Source of the DNA: Chlamydia felis Fe/C-56
GTDB taxonomy: Bacteria > Chlamydiota > Chlamydiia > Chlamydiales > Chlamydiaceae
Length of the DNA: 64,000 bases
Reading direction: 5' to 3'
Assembly: GCF_000009945.1 (NCBI RefSeq)
Contig: NC_007899.1
Span: 434,001-498,000 of the forward strand
Below are positions 41,984-52,077 of this stretch, in pieces; position 1 is the first letter of the stretch; the number at the start of each line of letters is the position of its first letter. The notes beneath the pieces are model-generated. The model worked only from the letters and a program-made list of their open reading frames with translations. It made no database searches and was not told the origin of the DNA. Both the position numbers and the translations under genes were made by a program.

Positions 41984-42955
41984 TTAGAGACGTTCACTTT
42001 TTTGAGAAAGGATCGTTTCTTTTTCAGCTCCTTTGTAGGAATAACGAATCTGAGGATCTATCATGGCTTGTATGAGATCAGACAATAGGGAGGAGAGCAT
42101 AAAGAAAGCTCCGTAAAATACTGACAGTCCTAGAGTAACTGGATAATCGCGTTGTTTAATACTACAGACAAACCATTTTCCTAACCCAGGTATACAAAAA
42201 ATATTTTCTATAGCAAAAGTTCCTGTCATGACAGTAGTTACGAGAAATGCTGCGTAGGAAATCGTGGGGAATACCGCATAGGGAAGAATGTGTCGGAGTA
42301 TGATTTTAATTGGGGAGAGTCCTTTAGCGTAGGCAAGTAACACGTAGTCTTTATTTATGACTGAGGATACCGAAGAAAAGGTTAGTTGCGTGATGAATGC
42401 CATAGGAGTTATGGCTAAAGCTAGAGATGGCAAAATCGTATGCGAGAAATTTCCCCAGCAAGCTATGGGGAAAATCGGTATTTTTACAGCGAAAATGTAT
42501 TGCAGCATAGTTGCTAGAACAAATGCCGGAATGGAAATTTGTAAAATAGAAGAAAGGAGAATATAGCGTCCTTGTTTCTTTTTTCTTAATGCAGCTAATG
42601 TTCCTAGAGAAATACCTCCAGAAATAGAAAGAAGAAGACTTTCAATCCCCAAAATTGCCGACGCTGGAAAAGCTGAGGAGATTATGCTTGTTACGCTACG
42701 ATCCTTGTAAACTAGGGAATTTCCAAAGTCTAAAGTGACTAAAGATTTTAAATAGTGTAGGTATTGCTGATATAAAGGTTTATTTAGTCCGTAACGCGAC
42801 TTAAGAATTTGTAGAGTTTCTTGTGACAGAGCGTTACTACTTTCATCATTGAATGGATCGCCAGGAATGGTTTTCATAACCAGGAAAGTTAGGGTCAGGA
42901 TGATCCATAAAGAAAGCAGGTTAAATATAAGGCGTTTCTTTATATAACGGAACAT
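41984..42955 (-). CDS. oppB: Oligopeptide ABC transporter permease OppB
   Basis: 323 residues from ATG 42955, which has AAGGG about eight bases upstream; a GTG at 42964 lies within that site and is less likely. Family features: N-terminal helix then TIPGDPF, LNKPLYQQYLHYLKSLVTLDFGNSLVYKDRSV, and the EAA loop AKGLSPIKIILRHILPYAVFPTISY, with TGTFAIENIFCIPGLGKW near the C-terminus. Forms the membrane channel with OppC. A 224-base gap separates it from the nearest oppA. Confidence 0.92.
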   Translation of the reverse strand: MFRYIKKRLIFNLLSLWIILTLTFLVMKTIPGDPFNDESSNALSQETLQILKSRYGLNKPLYQQYLHYLKSLVTLDFGNSLVYKDRSVTSIISSAFPASAILGIESLLLSISGGISLGTLAALRKKKQGRYILLSSILQISIPAFVLATMLQYIFAVKIPIFPIACWGNFSHTILPSLALAITPMAFITQLTFSSVSSVINKDYVLLAYAKGLSPIKIILRHILPYAVFPTISYAAFLVTTVMTGTFAIENIFCIPGLGKWFVCSIKQRDYPVTLGLSVFYGAFFMLSSLLSDLIQAMIDPQIRYSYKGAEKETILSQKSERL

Positions 42956-43179
42956 TACTAACACCCTTAATCTCTTTGATAACTTGGTAAGTATTCATGA
43001 TCTAGGACCTTTCCCAAGCCAAAACATTATATCTTCGATTTCTCGAGGCTTCAATATAAAATAATTCATTGCTTCGTGAGGAGGGTCGCCTTTGAGATAT
43101 TTTTTTTCAAGGTTAAGTCAATATTTTGTTTGAATTAAGTAAAATGTAGGGAATTTATCAGAATATTGAGAAAGGGATG

Positions 43180-44796
43180 TTACGCTGTAAGTTCTATTTC
43201 TTTCAAATCAATATGCCCGAGTAATGATGTGTAGGCATTGTGAATTTTAGGGTTGGCAGCGTAGGTATAGTTGAAGTGGTATAGTGGAATGATTGGATTT
43301 TCTGCATCGATAAGTTCTTCAGCTAAGATTTGATCCTGAATTTTTTCCTCTTGAGAAAGAAGCTCTGTAAGGATGCGATTATATTGAGCATTTTCCCATT
43401 TCGTTGATTCGTTATTTTTAAGATTTCCAAGAAAAGTAAGGAAAGATGAGGGTCTAGGATACTCTGCTATCCATCTTCCTGTAGCCAGAGTAAAGTCTTC
43501 GCGACGCCTTTTATCTAAGAAACAATGATATTCCAAGCCTTGGATGGTGAGATGAATTCCAAGTACATTTTTGATTTGTTGTTGTATTTCTTGAACAATG
43601 GCGTTTAGGCAAGTAGATTCTATGGGATAGATAATAGATAATTCTGAAATTTGTTTTTGAGAGAGCTCTTTTTCTGCTTCTTTAAAATAAGCGTAAGCTT
43701 GTTGTTGGCGTTTTTCTGGTGATTGAGCGGATATTCTTGGCATTTTAGATAGCTCTGGGGGGAGGAAATGGTTAGCAACTTTCCCGTGGCTGACAAACTG
43801 TAGTAAGGATGGTTTATCAATAGCGTAGGCAAGAGCTTTTCTTAGGAAGATGTTATTTGTAGGACTATTTTTTAGATTGCATATTAAAGATGTTGTCCCA
43901 AGTACCGGATAAGTATGCAGTTTATCTTTAGAAATATGATGTTGCTCTTCTTTAGAGATGGGAGAGCTCCACGGGGACCCTACCCAATCGACAAGATGTT
44001 TTTGAAAAAGTTGCAAGGATGTGTGTGCGTCGGGAACAATTTGAAATGTGATTGTTTCGATGTGGACCGAATGCTTGTCGTGGTATAAAGGATTCTTCTT
44101 AATAATGAGTTGAGTTTGAGGATGGTAGGAGTCAATGATAAAAGGGCCGTTAGATATATACGGAAGTTTTTCTCCTCCTGACGAGGAAAATTCTCTCAGG
44201 GATTTATGTACGGGAAAGAAGATAGGGGCGGCGAGAAGTTCTAAGAAATGGGGAATAGGTTTTTCTAAAGTAATTTCTAATTGCAATGTGTCTATAGCGC
44301 GAATTCCTAAAGATTCGATGGGCAATTGCTTGCTCATCACAGCTTGGTAGTTTTTAATCACTCCAAGGAGAGAGTTAGAAGAACAGGCTGCTCCAAGATG
44401 CAGAATTTGTTTTATAGACTCTTCAAAATCATGGGCTGTTACAGGATCTCCATTACTCCACGATGTGTCTTTAAGGTAAAATGTATAGATAGTTTTATCA
44501 TCGGATACGGTATAACGCTCTGTCAGAGCGAGCTCAGGATGGTTAGGGCGTTCTCTTACCAGACCTTCGTAAAGAGCTTGTGCTATAGAAATATCCTTAC
44601 TTAAGCTGACGTTTCTTGGGTCTAAAGACATTGGGTCATGGCTAATCGCTATGTTTAAAGAGTGTTTATCTCTAGAAGTATTCGTATGACAGCTTGTTGT
44701 ACACAGCAGCAAAACTCCACAGAAAAGAATCGATGATAAGATAAGTATTAAGAACTTATTCGATTTTCTTGTCATATGTTTAAAAGCATGTCTCAT
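43180..44796 (-). CDS. oppA: OppA peptide-binding lipoprotein (copy nearest oppB)
   Basis: 538-residue SBP family 5 protein. A signal sequence runs up to a cysteine in LLCTTSC, a weak lipobox, suggesting membrane anchoring. Family landmarks: DPMSLDPRNVSLSKDISIAQALYEGLVRE, WSNGDPVTAHDFEESI, LRKALAYAIDKPSL, and PIIPLYHFNYTY. The start may be ATG 44796 or ATG 44775. This is the first of three tandem oppA genes; it is probably the ortholog of C. trachomatis CT198 by position. It would deliver oligopeptides, a key amino-acid source for Chlamydia, to OppBCDF. Confidence 0.9.
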   Translation of the reverse strand: MRHAFKHMTRKSNKFLILILSSILFCGVLLLCTTSCHTNTSRDKHSLNIAISHDPMSLDPRNVSLSKDISIAQALYEGLVRERPNHPELALTERYTVSDDKTIYTFYLKDTSWSNGDPVTAHDFEESIKQILHLGAACSSNSLLGVIKNYQAVMSKQLPIESLGIRAIDTLQLEITLEKPIPHFLELLAAPIFFPVHKSLREFSSSGGEKLPYISNGPFIIDSYHPQTQLIIKKNPLYHDKHSVHIETITFQIVPDAHTSLQLFQKHLVDWVGSPWSSPISKEEQHHISKDKLHTYPVLGTTSLICNLKNSPTNNIFLRKALAYAIDKPSLLQFVSHGKVANHFLPPELSKMPRISAQSPEKRQQQAYAYFKEAEKELSQKQISELSIIYPIESTCLNAIVQEIQQQIKNVLGIHLTIQGLEYHCFLDKRRREDFTLATGRWIAEYPRPSSFLTFLGNLKNNESTKWENAQYNRILTELLSQEEKIQDQILAEELIDAENPIIPLYHFNYTYAANPKIHNAYTSLLGHIDLKEIELTA

Positions 44797-44931
44797 GCTT
44801 GCTCGAGGTGTTTAATCCCTGTTTAATTTTACCCAGTAGTGTAATAGAGTCGCAGAATCAACTTATCTGTTGGTTAACTATCTTAAACCTCTGCGTTTGA
44901 TTTGTACATATTTTGATTTTGAAAAAAATAT

Positions 44932-46545
44932 TTATACTTTGGGGTCGGAGGTTATGATTTCAACCTCTTTAAGATCGACATGACCTAAAGGGGAAGTATA
45001 GAGATTTTGTATGTGAGGATGTGCTATATAGATATAGTTAAAATGGTAGAGGGGGAATATAGGGAGTTCTTCCTCGATAAGCCTTTCTGCCTGAATTTGA
45101 TCTTCCTTAGAGAAAGTTTGAGTATGGTATTTCTCTAGGATTGCATCAAATAGTTTATGGTTCCACTTCCCTAGCTGGTGGCTGGTTTCTTTATTTTCGG
45201 GATTCCCTAGTATGGTAAGAAAATTTCTGGCATTAAGGTATTCTGCAATCCAACCTCCTACAGATAAGTAAAACTCGCCTTTGTTTCTTTTTTCTAGGAA
45301 GCAAAAGTATTCAACACCTTGAATAGGTATATGAATGCCGAGGACGTTTTTGAATTGTTGCTGAAGTTCTTGAACCACGAGAGAAAAAACGCTGGATTCC
45401 TGAGGGTAAATAAGAGAGAGTTCAGAAAGATCTTTGTTTGATAGGGTTGCTTTTGCCTCTTCAAAGTATTCTCGGGCTTTTGTTTCTCGTTGTTCTTTGC
45501 TGAGTTCTTCTGGATAAATTTCGGATAATTCTGGAGGTACAAAGGAATTTGCGACTCTTGCTGAGTTGACAAGGGGAACTAGAGCTTTCTTATCAATAGC
45601 ATAAGCCAGGGCTTTTCTTAGAGCTTTGTTTTGTAGCACAGGCATGTGCAGGTTATAGATCAATATAGAAGTTGAACACACGGAATATTCGTGTTTTATT
45701 TCTTGAGGAGTGTTGATTAGCATTTCTTGGGGGATTTTCGCTATCCAAGGATTGCCTAGAATATCAATGAGGTTATTTTTAAAGCATTTTGTTGCGGTTT
45801 GAGAATCTGACATGATTTTAAAGAGAAGAGTGTCAGTTTTCACCTTATCTGCATCATAGTAGTACGTGTTTTTTTGTATTTTCAGATGTTTTTGAGGTTG
45901 AAAATCGCTCAGGGCAAAAGGCCCATTAGAAATATAGATAGGTTTAATTTTTTGATCGGAGTAATACTCTCTTAAAGAGGTGTGAACAGGGAAAAACAAA
46001 GGGTGAGAAACAATCTCAATGAAATTCTCTGAAGGGTGTTCTAGAGTAATTTCTAAAGTACGGGCATCTAGAGCTTTGATGCCTAGCTGTTCTATTGGCA
46101 ACCGCTCCTCTATAATTTCTTTGGAATTTTTGATGATATAGAGAAGATTATGGTAAGATATGGGAAGATTTTTTGTATGAATTTGTTTTATAGATTCTTC
46201 GAAATCATGTGCGGTTACGGGATCCCCATTACTCCAATGTGAGCGTTTCAAATCAAATGTATAAACAGTACCTTCATGAGACACGGTATAATTTTCCGCC
46301 ATTCCTAGAATAATCTGGTCATTCGAGATGCGTTCACGCACTAATCCTTCATAAAGGGCTTTTGCTAGTGAAATATCTTTTTTTAAATAGGTGCATCTAG
46401 GGTCCAAGGAGAGGGGGTCATACGACATTCCAATTCTCAAGCATTTCCCTTCATTTTTGGGAGCGGGTTGATGACATCCAGATAGAAACAAACTAGCAAA
46501 TAAGGGAAGATAAATGCCAAAGGATGTTCTGAATTTATTTGCCAT
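44932..46545 (-). CDS. oppA: OppA peptide-binding lipoprotein (middle copy)
   Basis: 537-residue SBP family 5 protein with a clear lipobox (FASLFLSGC, mature cysteine at about residue 24). It is strongly similar to the copy at 43180 along its whole length, sharing YDPLSLDPRCTYLKKDISLAKALYEGLVRE, WSNGDPVTAHDFEESIKQI, LRKALAYAIDKKAL and PIFPLYHFNYIYIAHP. ATG 46545 has AGGA seven bases upstream. It is separated from its neighbours by gaps of over 100 bases and may have its own promoter. Different peptide preferences between copies are likely but not readable from sequence. Confidence 0.9.
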   Translation of the reverse strand: MANKFRTSFGIYLPLFASLFLSGCHQPAPKNEGKCLRIGMSYDPLSLDPRCTYLKKDISLAKALYEGLVRERISNDQIILGMAENYTVSHEGTVYTFDLKRSHWSNGDPVTAHDFEESIKQIHTKNLPISYHNLLYIIKNSKEIIEERLPIEQLGIKALDARTLEITLEHPSENFIEIVSHPLFFPVHTSLREYYSDQKIKPIYISNGPFALSDFQPQKHLKIQKNTYYYDADKVKTDTLLFKIMSDSQTATKCFKNNLIDILGNPWIAKIPQEMLINTPQEIKHEYSVCSTSILIYNLHMPVLQNKALRKALAYAIDKKALVPLVNSARVANSFVPPELSEIYPEELSKEQRETKAREYFEEAKATLSNKDLSELSLIYPQESSVFSLVVQELQQQFKNVLGIHIPIQGVEYFCFLEKRNKGEFYLSVGGWIAEYLNARNFLTILGNPENKETSHQLGKWNHKLFDAILEKYHTQTFSKEDQIQAERLIEEELPIFPLYHFNYIYIAHPHIQNLYTSPLGHVDLKEVEIITSDPKV

Positions 46546-46661
46546 GAAATTATCCTAAGCTTGAATAGTGAGAGAGTTAGGTTACTTTTAAAAAAAATAA
46601 TATCCAGTCTTGGATCTACATACAGTCTGATTTTTACTTGTCCCTACGCTGTGGATTGGTT

Positions 46662-47975
46662 TTAAGGCAGATGAGCATATTTAAGATCTACAGCTCCAGA
46701 GGCGTTGTGGAGAATTTTTTCTATCGGAAATATTGTAATATAATCGTAGTTCATGTGGTAGAGGGGAATTATTTCCAAATTTTTTACAAGTCTTTCTGCT
46801 TGCGGTATGAGTGAAGCACTTGGGTAGTAGGCCACTCCTGTTGCTGTAGCTATAGTAAAATCACCCATCTGTCTTTTGCTTAGGAATACATGATATTCCA
46901 AGCCTTCAAGAAATAGATCAAGACCCACGGATTTACACTGTTCTTTCAGAATTTCTGCAACGCTTTGGCATCGTAAAATGTTCGAAGGATATGAGAGAGT
47001 CAGCTTTTCTGTAGGAGAAATCAATTTTTGCTTTTTATACGGATAATGAGGGGTGGAATTTCTAGATAGTGTGTAGGCAGGCTCCTGGCCTCCTTGTAGA
47101 GCGTGATTGATAATTTCTTCTCTATTAATAGCTGCTGCTAGTCTATACCTGTTATTAATTTGGGATAAGAAAGGATCTTTTGTATTGAGTATAAGCCAGA
47201 AAGCCCCTTCTACGGGGTAGCAGGTATAGTGGTATGGGGTATTTTCTTTGAGCTCTTTAGTTAGTCCTTGATGCCAAGGCTGTCCTAACCAGTGGATTTT
47301 TTCACGATTTAGTAAAAGAGATCCGGTGTATAAATCAGGAATAACGAGTAGACTAATATTGGTGATATTAACCTTGTCTTTATCATAGTAATGCGGGTTT
47401 TTTTCTAATAATAGGCAGTGGCCGTGATTATAGGTTATTATTTGGAAAGGCCCGCTAAATACGTTTAAATTGTCAGGATTGAAAATGGCAAATGCTGGGA
47501 ATGCCAGCAATTGAAGTAGCTTGGGATTCGGAGAATCTAGGGTAAGGGTAATGCTTGACGGTGAGCAGGATTTAAAGTTAATCCCTTCGAATGCTCGATG
47601 GTGGGGTGAAAATGTTTTTGCATGTTCCCAAGCTCGGGCAATATCCTGAGATGTGATTGGAGTTCCATTGCTCCATGCAGCGTTATGCTTTATGAAAAAG
47701 GTGTAAGTTTTTTCGTCTGCGGATATGGTATAGTGACTTGCTAAAGCAAATTCCACATGATCACTTTTATAAGGATTTTCTCTTGTAAGTCCTTCAAAAA
47801 TGAGCTTAGAGATAGAGAGATCTAAAGCGCGTTTAGCTTGCTCAGGAGATAAAGAGGCGGGATCATCATAAATAGCAATAGAGAGGGGTTTGGACGACCT
47901 TAAGGCAGTTGGGAAACAGCCTCCTAAAAGCGAAGACCCAAAGACAACAGCAATCAACCACCATGCGTACATCAT
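46662..47975 (-). CDS. Shortened OppA-like peptide-binding lipoprotein
   Basis: 437 residues, about 100 fewer than the two neighbouring OppA proteins. It keeps a signal peptide with lipobox (FGSSLLGGC), the YDDPASLSPEQAKRALDLSISKLIFEGLTRE segment and WSNGTPITSQDIARAW. Compared with its neighbours it lacks about 14 residues near the FSGPF region, about 20 around the 'LxPxL...' segment, and about 40 before IIPLYHMNYDYI. These losses sit in the C-terminal lobe, so binding may be altered. The frame is intact and the ends conserved, so it is probably functional rather than dead. Confidence 0.82.
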   Translation of the reverse strand: MMYAWWLIAVVFGSSLLGGCFPTALRSSKPLSIAIYDDPASLSPEQAKRALDLSISKLIFEGLTRENPYKSDHVEFALASHYTISADEKTYTFFIKHNAAWSNGTPITSQDIARAWEHAKTFSPHHRAFEGINFKSCSPSSITLTLDSPNPKLLQLLAFPAFAIFNPDNLNVFSGPFQIITYNHGHCLLLEKNPHYYDKDKVNITNISLLVIPDLYTGSLLLNREKIHWLGQPWHQGLTKELKENTPYHYTCYPVEGAFWLILNTKDPFLSQINNRYRLAAAINREEIINHALQGGQEPAYTLSRNSTPHYPYKKQKLISPTEKLTLSYPSNILRCQSVAEILKEQCKSVGLDLFLEGLEYHVFLSKRQMGDFTIATATGVAYYPSASLIPQAERLVKNLEIIPLYHMNYDYITIFPIEKILHNASGAVDLKYAHLP

Positions 47976-48247
47976 AAAAAAGGAAAATACCTTTGTTATC
48001 GTTTTTTACAAAGAAAGACACAGGATTTATTTCACCATGTGTCCGAACGATTTTATTGAAAATCTTTCCGAGTACAAGCGAGGTGCGCAACTTTCAAAGC
48101 TAGCAGGTTAATTTGTTTTGGGTTTTTGTTCAAAGTAATTCTATTCAGTTTTGAATTTAAACGATTTATATCTTAAAAAAGAATAGGAGTAGTACTTTTT
48201 AGTATGGTAAAAAATCAATTTGATAATTGATTTTGGGAGGGGTTATG

Positions 48248-48700
48248 TTAAAAGCGTATTGAAGGAGAACTCTCTAAAAAGTTCGTAAGAATAAGTGTTG
48301 CAGCGACACTATCGGTCTTTCCTTTTCTTTGTTTTCTACTAAGACCACAATCACATTTTAGCATGCGTTCTGCTTGTGCTGAGGATAGCCTCTCATCCCA
48401 AAGAACAACATCAACATGACAAAATTCCTGAATTAAAGAAGAAATTTTGAGGATTTCTTCCTGTAGAGAAGATTTTTGCCCTATTTGCATGGGAATGGGG
48501 TTTCCTAGAACAACACAGGAGACTTCGCGTTCTAGAATGATTTTAGCAAGACTTTGAGCTGTAGCTTCTAATGTTTTCCCAGCTTCTATAAACCCTATAG
48601 GCAAGCTGATGAATAGAGGAGAGGCTGCATAGGCAAGGCCTATACGCCTCTGACCGTAGTCTACACCGAGGAAAATTTTTTTTGCCTTAGGCTTGGACAT
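48248..48700 (-). CDS. yqgF: YqgF/RuvX family nuclease-fold protein
   Basis: 150-residue RNase H-fold protein. FLGVDYGQRRIGLAYA near the N-terminus carries the first conserved aspartate, VVLGNPIPMQIGQ the middle motif, and LWDERLSSAQAERML plus KTDSVAATLIL the later acidic residues (Glu, Asp). Family members process the 5' end of pre-16S rRNA or act as Holliday junction resolvases. The start overlaps the end of pyrG by 14 bases, forming a kdsB-pyrG-yqgF operon. Confidence 0.92.
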   Translation of the reverse strand: MSKPKAKKIFLGVDYGQRRIGLAYAASPLFISLPIGFIEAGKTLEATAQSLAKIILEREVSCVVLGNPIPMQIGQKSSLQEEILKISSLIQEFCHVDVVLWDERLSSAQAERMLKCDCGLSRKQRKGKTDSVAATLILTNFLESSPSIRF

Positions 48701-50306
48701 AACTTTTATTCCTAGAATATAGAATAGCAGCTTGAATAAAGCCTACAAATAATGGATGGGGAGCTATCAATTTTGAAAGAAACTCTGGATGGAACTGTAC
48801 ACCTATCATCCAGGGATGATTTTCGATTTCTACGATTTCGCACAGACCTTGTTGAGGGCATGTTCCGACAACATTCAAACCGAAATCTTTGAATTGCTGA
48901 ACATAGTCAAAATTCACCTCATAGCGGTGACGGTGGCGTTCCATAACCTCAGATTCTCCATATGCTTCATGCACTTTGGTTCCTGGAGATATTAGGCAAG
49001 GATAAGCTCCAAGGCGCATTGTTCCTCCCGTAGCGACTAGAGAGGCCTGGCCATCCATCATGCAGATAACGGGATCAGGTGTCTCTGCATCCATTTCTGT
49101 GGAATTGGCTTTTTCTAAGCGCAATACATTGCGGGCATATTCAACTACAAGAACTTGCATACCCAAGCAGATGCCAAAATAAGGAATTCCTCTTTCTCTG
49201 CAGAGCTTTGCTGCGGTAATTTTTCCTTCCCAACCTCGAGATCCGAAACCTCCAGGAACTAAGCAACCGTCGCATTGCTCTAGAGTTTCAAGAAAATGAG
49301 GATCTTCAGAATCTAAGGGTAGAATTTCTACAGAGCTATTTAAGCTTAGCGCTGCGTGGGTAAGTGCTTCAAAAACAGATTTATACGCATCTTTATGCTG
49401 AACGTATTTACCTACCAAGCCTATGCGCACCTTATCAAGAGAAGGGTTGCGTAAGCGTTCTACTAAGGTCTTCCAGTCACTTAGGTCTTCTTGCTTTGTA
49501 AATAGTCCTAATTTTTCTGTAATAAATGTAGAAATGTTTTCTTGAGACAACATCAAGGGCATTTCATATATTGAATGTTCAATATCAACAACATTAAACA
49601 CTGCATTATTAGGAACATTACAAAATAAACTGATTTTCTTTTTTACATCGGGGCTTAAAGATGACTCAGACCTGCAAAGGATAGCATCGGGAATAATCCC
49701 AATACTTCGCAAGCTTTGAACAGAGTGTTGCGTGGGTTTGGTCTTTACCTCCCCTGCAGCTTTTAAATAGGGTACATAGGTCATATGGATGCTGAAGCAG
49801 TTTTCAGCGTGTTCGTAACGAAATTGCCGGATAGCCTCAAGAAAGGGTAGTGATTCTATATCTCCAACAGTACCACCGATCTCTACAATTAATACATCGG
49901 GCTGATTTTCTCTAGCACACTCTAAAATAACTTCAATAATTTCATTGGTAATATGGGGGATAACTTGAACTGTGCTTCCTAAATAAACCCCCTCGCGTTC
50001 TTTCTTAATTACTCGAGCATAGATTTGCCCAGAAGTTGCTGTAGAATATTTAGATAGTTTTACTGAAGAAAACCGATGATAGTGACCAAGATCTAGATCC
50101 GTCTCTATTCCGTCGTTAGTAACATAAACCTCACCGTGTTCGTAAGGATTCATAGTTCCTGGATCGACATTAAGATAGGGATCTAGTTTTAACATAGAAA
50201 CTTTAAGGCTTTGACGCTCTAGCAATAAAGCTAAAGAGGCTGCGGTTAACCCTTTGCCCAGGGAGGAAACGACTCCTCCTGTTAAAAAGATGCACTTGAA
50301 TGACAT
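48687..50306 (-). CDS. pyrG: CTP synthase
   Basis: Makes CTP from UTP, ATP and glutamine. The 539-residue length is standard. The amidoligase domain starts [20 protein letters not shown] with the P-loop and has [21 protein letters not shown]. The glutaminase domain begins near residue 290, with [12 protein letters not shown], the nucleophile in YFGICLGMQ (Cys), and the triad end HPEF. Overlaps kdsB by 25 bases and yqgF by 14. Chlamydia needs this enzyme because it takes up most nucleotides but makes CTP itself. Confidence 0.97.
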   Translation of the reverse strand: MSFKCIFLTGGVVSSLGKGLTAASLALLLERQSLKVSMLKLDPYLNVDPGTMNPYEHGEVYVTNDGIETDLDLGHYHRFSSVKLSKYSTATSGQIYARVIKKEREGVYLGSTVQVIPHITNEIIEVILECARENQPDVLIVEIGGTVGDIESLPFLEAIRQFRYEHAENCFSIHMTYVPYLKAAGEVKTKPTQHSVQSLRSIGIIPDAILCRSESSLSPDVKKKISLFCNVPNNAVFNVVDIEHSIYEMPLMLSQENISTFITEKLGLFTKQEDLSDWKTLVERLRNPSLDKVRIGLVGKYVQHKDAYKSVFEALTHAALSLNSSVEILPLDSEDPHFLETLEQCDGCLVPGGFGSRGWEGKITAAKLCRERGIPYFGICLGMQVLVVEYARNVLRLEKANSTEMDAETPDPVICMMDGQASLVATGGTMRLGAYPCLISPGTKVHEAYGESEVMERHRHRYEVNFDYVQQFKDFGLNVVGTCPQQGLCEIVEIENHPWMIGVQFHPEFLSKLIAPHPLFVGFIQAAILYSRNKSYVQA

Positions 50307-51046
50307 GTTAAGTATTTTTCCACCTTATTTATGTCTTCTGGATAATCAACTGAAGGACTTTTAGCTTCCACTACACATATATGGATAGATCCACCATGTT
50401 CTAGTATGCGTAGTTGCTCAAGATCTTCGGCTTGGCTTAAGGATGTTGGGGTAGATTCAATGTAACTAAACAGTGCATTCCTTCTAAACGCATACACACC
50501 AATATGAAGATATATTGGAGTCTCTTTCTTCAAGATGTGTGGAATAGGACTTCTGCTAAAATATAAAGCCTTTCCATTTTTATCGAAAACACATTTCACT
50601 TTTTGATTAGTTAAGATTTCATGAGAGTCTGTGGTCTTGGCAGCTGGAGTAACCACTTGAATCTCTGGGGATTCTTCAAGTTTGCGGACAAGAGTATCGA
50701 CAACGGTGTGTTGTAAGCAGGGCTCATCCCCTTGAATATTTACAATGATCTCGGCTTCTGGAAAGTAACGCGATATAGCTTCTGCTGTCCGCTCTGTGCC
50801 GTTAGCACACTCCGGGCTGGTCATCACGCAATCACCGCCAAAGTCTAAAACATGGTCCATAATGCGTTGATTATCAGTGGCTACAACAACCTTATCCAGC
50901 GTTGTGCTTTGACTAATGTTCTCGTAAGTTCTTTGTATCAAAGACTTTCCAAGGATGTTTGCTAGGGGCTTTCCAGTGAATCTGACGCTACCCCATCTTG
51001 CTGGTAAAACTCCAACTTTCTTACTAGCAAATACTTGTTCTTCCAT
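50282..51046 (-). CDS. kdsB: CMP-Kdo synthetase
   Basis: Activates Kdo as CMP-Kdo for transfer to lipid A by WaaA (31026 in this window). 254 residues. The N-terminal nucleotide-binding [29 protein letters not shown], then [34 protein letters not shown], and [10 protein letters not shown] are the family signatures. The arrangement kdsB-pyrG is common in bacteria because CTP is the co-substrate. Ends inside the start of pyrG. Confidence 0.96.
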   Translation of the reverse strand: MEEQVFASKKVGVLPARWGSVRFTGKPLANILGKSLIQRTYENISQSTTLDKVVVATDNQRIMDHVLDFGGDCVMTSPECANGTERTAEAISRYFPEAEIIVNIQGDEPCLQHTVVDTLVRKLEESPEIQVVTPAAKTTDSHEILTNQKVKCVFDKNGKALYFSRSPIPHILKKETPIYLHIGVYAFRRNALFSYIESTPTSLSQAEDLEQLRILEHGGSIHICVVEAKSPSVDYPEDINKVEKYLTCHSSASF

Positions 51047-51212
51047 ATGCCGAAATAACTCTTAATTTCTAAGATTTTTAACAAGCAGGATTATCATTAT
51101 GGTTTTTATAAAACACAAGGTTTTTTGGTGATTTTGATTTTTTGCGTTTTATTTATAATAAAAAGTCGAAGAAGTTATATCATTAAATTAATAAACGTAT
51201 TTTATTTTTATT

Positions 51213-51905
51213 ATGCTTTCAAAATTAAGTAAGTTCCTATTAACCGTATTAATATCTATTCAGTCCCTAACGCCAGCTTCATTAGTCGCAGGGGAAACAA
51301 AGTCTGGTTTTTTCTCTAAGATGAAAAATTGGTTCTCCAGCAATGGGATGGGGGGGAATGACGTATCTGTTTCCAAGATTAAAGATAGCCTAAAGTGGAA
51401 ACGGTATGACTACACAAAAAATTGTGGGTTTTCTGCGGAATTTCCTGGGGATCCAGACCATTCGGGTCAGATCATAGAGATTCCTCAATCCGAACTTACT
51501 ATACGTTACGATACATACGTTACAGAAACACAGTCGGACAATACTGTTTATGTGGTGTCTGTTTGGGAGTATCCTGAAAAGGTAGACGTTAGTCGTCCAG
51601 AATTAAATCTTCAGGAAGGATTTTCAGGAATGTTACAAGCTCTTCCGGAATCCCAGGTTCTATTTATGCAAGCAAAAGAGCTGCAGGGGTATAAAGCTTT
51701 AGAATTTTGGATTTCCTGTGAGGATATTTATTTTCGAGGAATGTTGGTTTCAGTAAACCATACATTGTATCAAGTGTTTATGGTGTATAAAAACAAAGAT
51801 GCCAAAGCTTTGGATAAAGAATATGAAACGTTTACGAAATCGTTTAGGATTACCAAAGTTCGTGAGGCTAGAGCTATCGATTTAAAAAAGAAAGTCAGAC
51901 TTTGA
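51213..51905 (+). CDS. Secreted hypothetical protein (CT181-like)
   Basis: 230 residues with a signal peptide (FLLTVLISIQSLTPASLVAG). The mature part contains a compact alpha/beta domain from about residue 65 (YTKNCGFSAEFPGDPDHSG, then ...VVSVWEYPEKVDVSRPEL... and a C-terminal YETFTKSFRITKV), resembling small periplasmic proteins of unknown function. The gene is divergent from kdsB behind a very AT-rich 166-base spacer, as in C. trachomatis. Function unknown. Confidence 0.7.
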   Translation: MLSKLSKFLLTVLISIQSLTPASLVAGETKSGFFSKMKNWFSSNGMGGNDVSVSKIKDSLKWKRYDYTKNCGFSAEFPGDPDHSGQIIEIPQSELTIRYDTYVTETQSDNTVYVVSVWEYPEKVDVSRPELNLQEGFSGMLQALPESQVLFMQAKELQGYKALEFWISCEDIYFRGMLVSVNHTLYQVFMVYKNKDAKALDKEYETFTKSFRITKVREARAIDLKKKVRL

Positions 51906-52077
51906 AAATGAGTATTTCTCTTGAGTTATGAATAAAAGTTCATAGAAGAGCTGCTCTTTCGGGTCTAGTTTTTCGCTACCTCTAGAGTCGAAAGAGCTAT
52001 CTTCGTTTTTAGCTTTTTAATTCTCTTTAACAGTGTATTTTTCTATAAGGAGCCAGAGTTCTATAAGTGGGATTTTT

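Noticed and set aside
51134-51159. TTGATT and TATAAT as a promoter for the secreted protein at 51213
   Set aside because: Spacing is only about 14 bases, too short for a normal sigma-66 promoter, and the region is so AT-rich that such hits are expected by chance.
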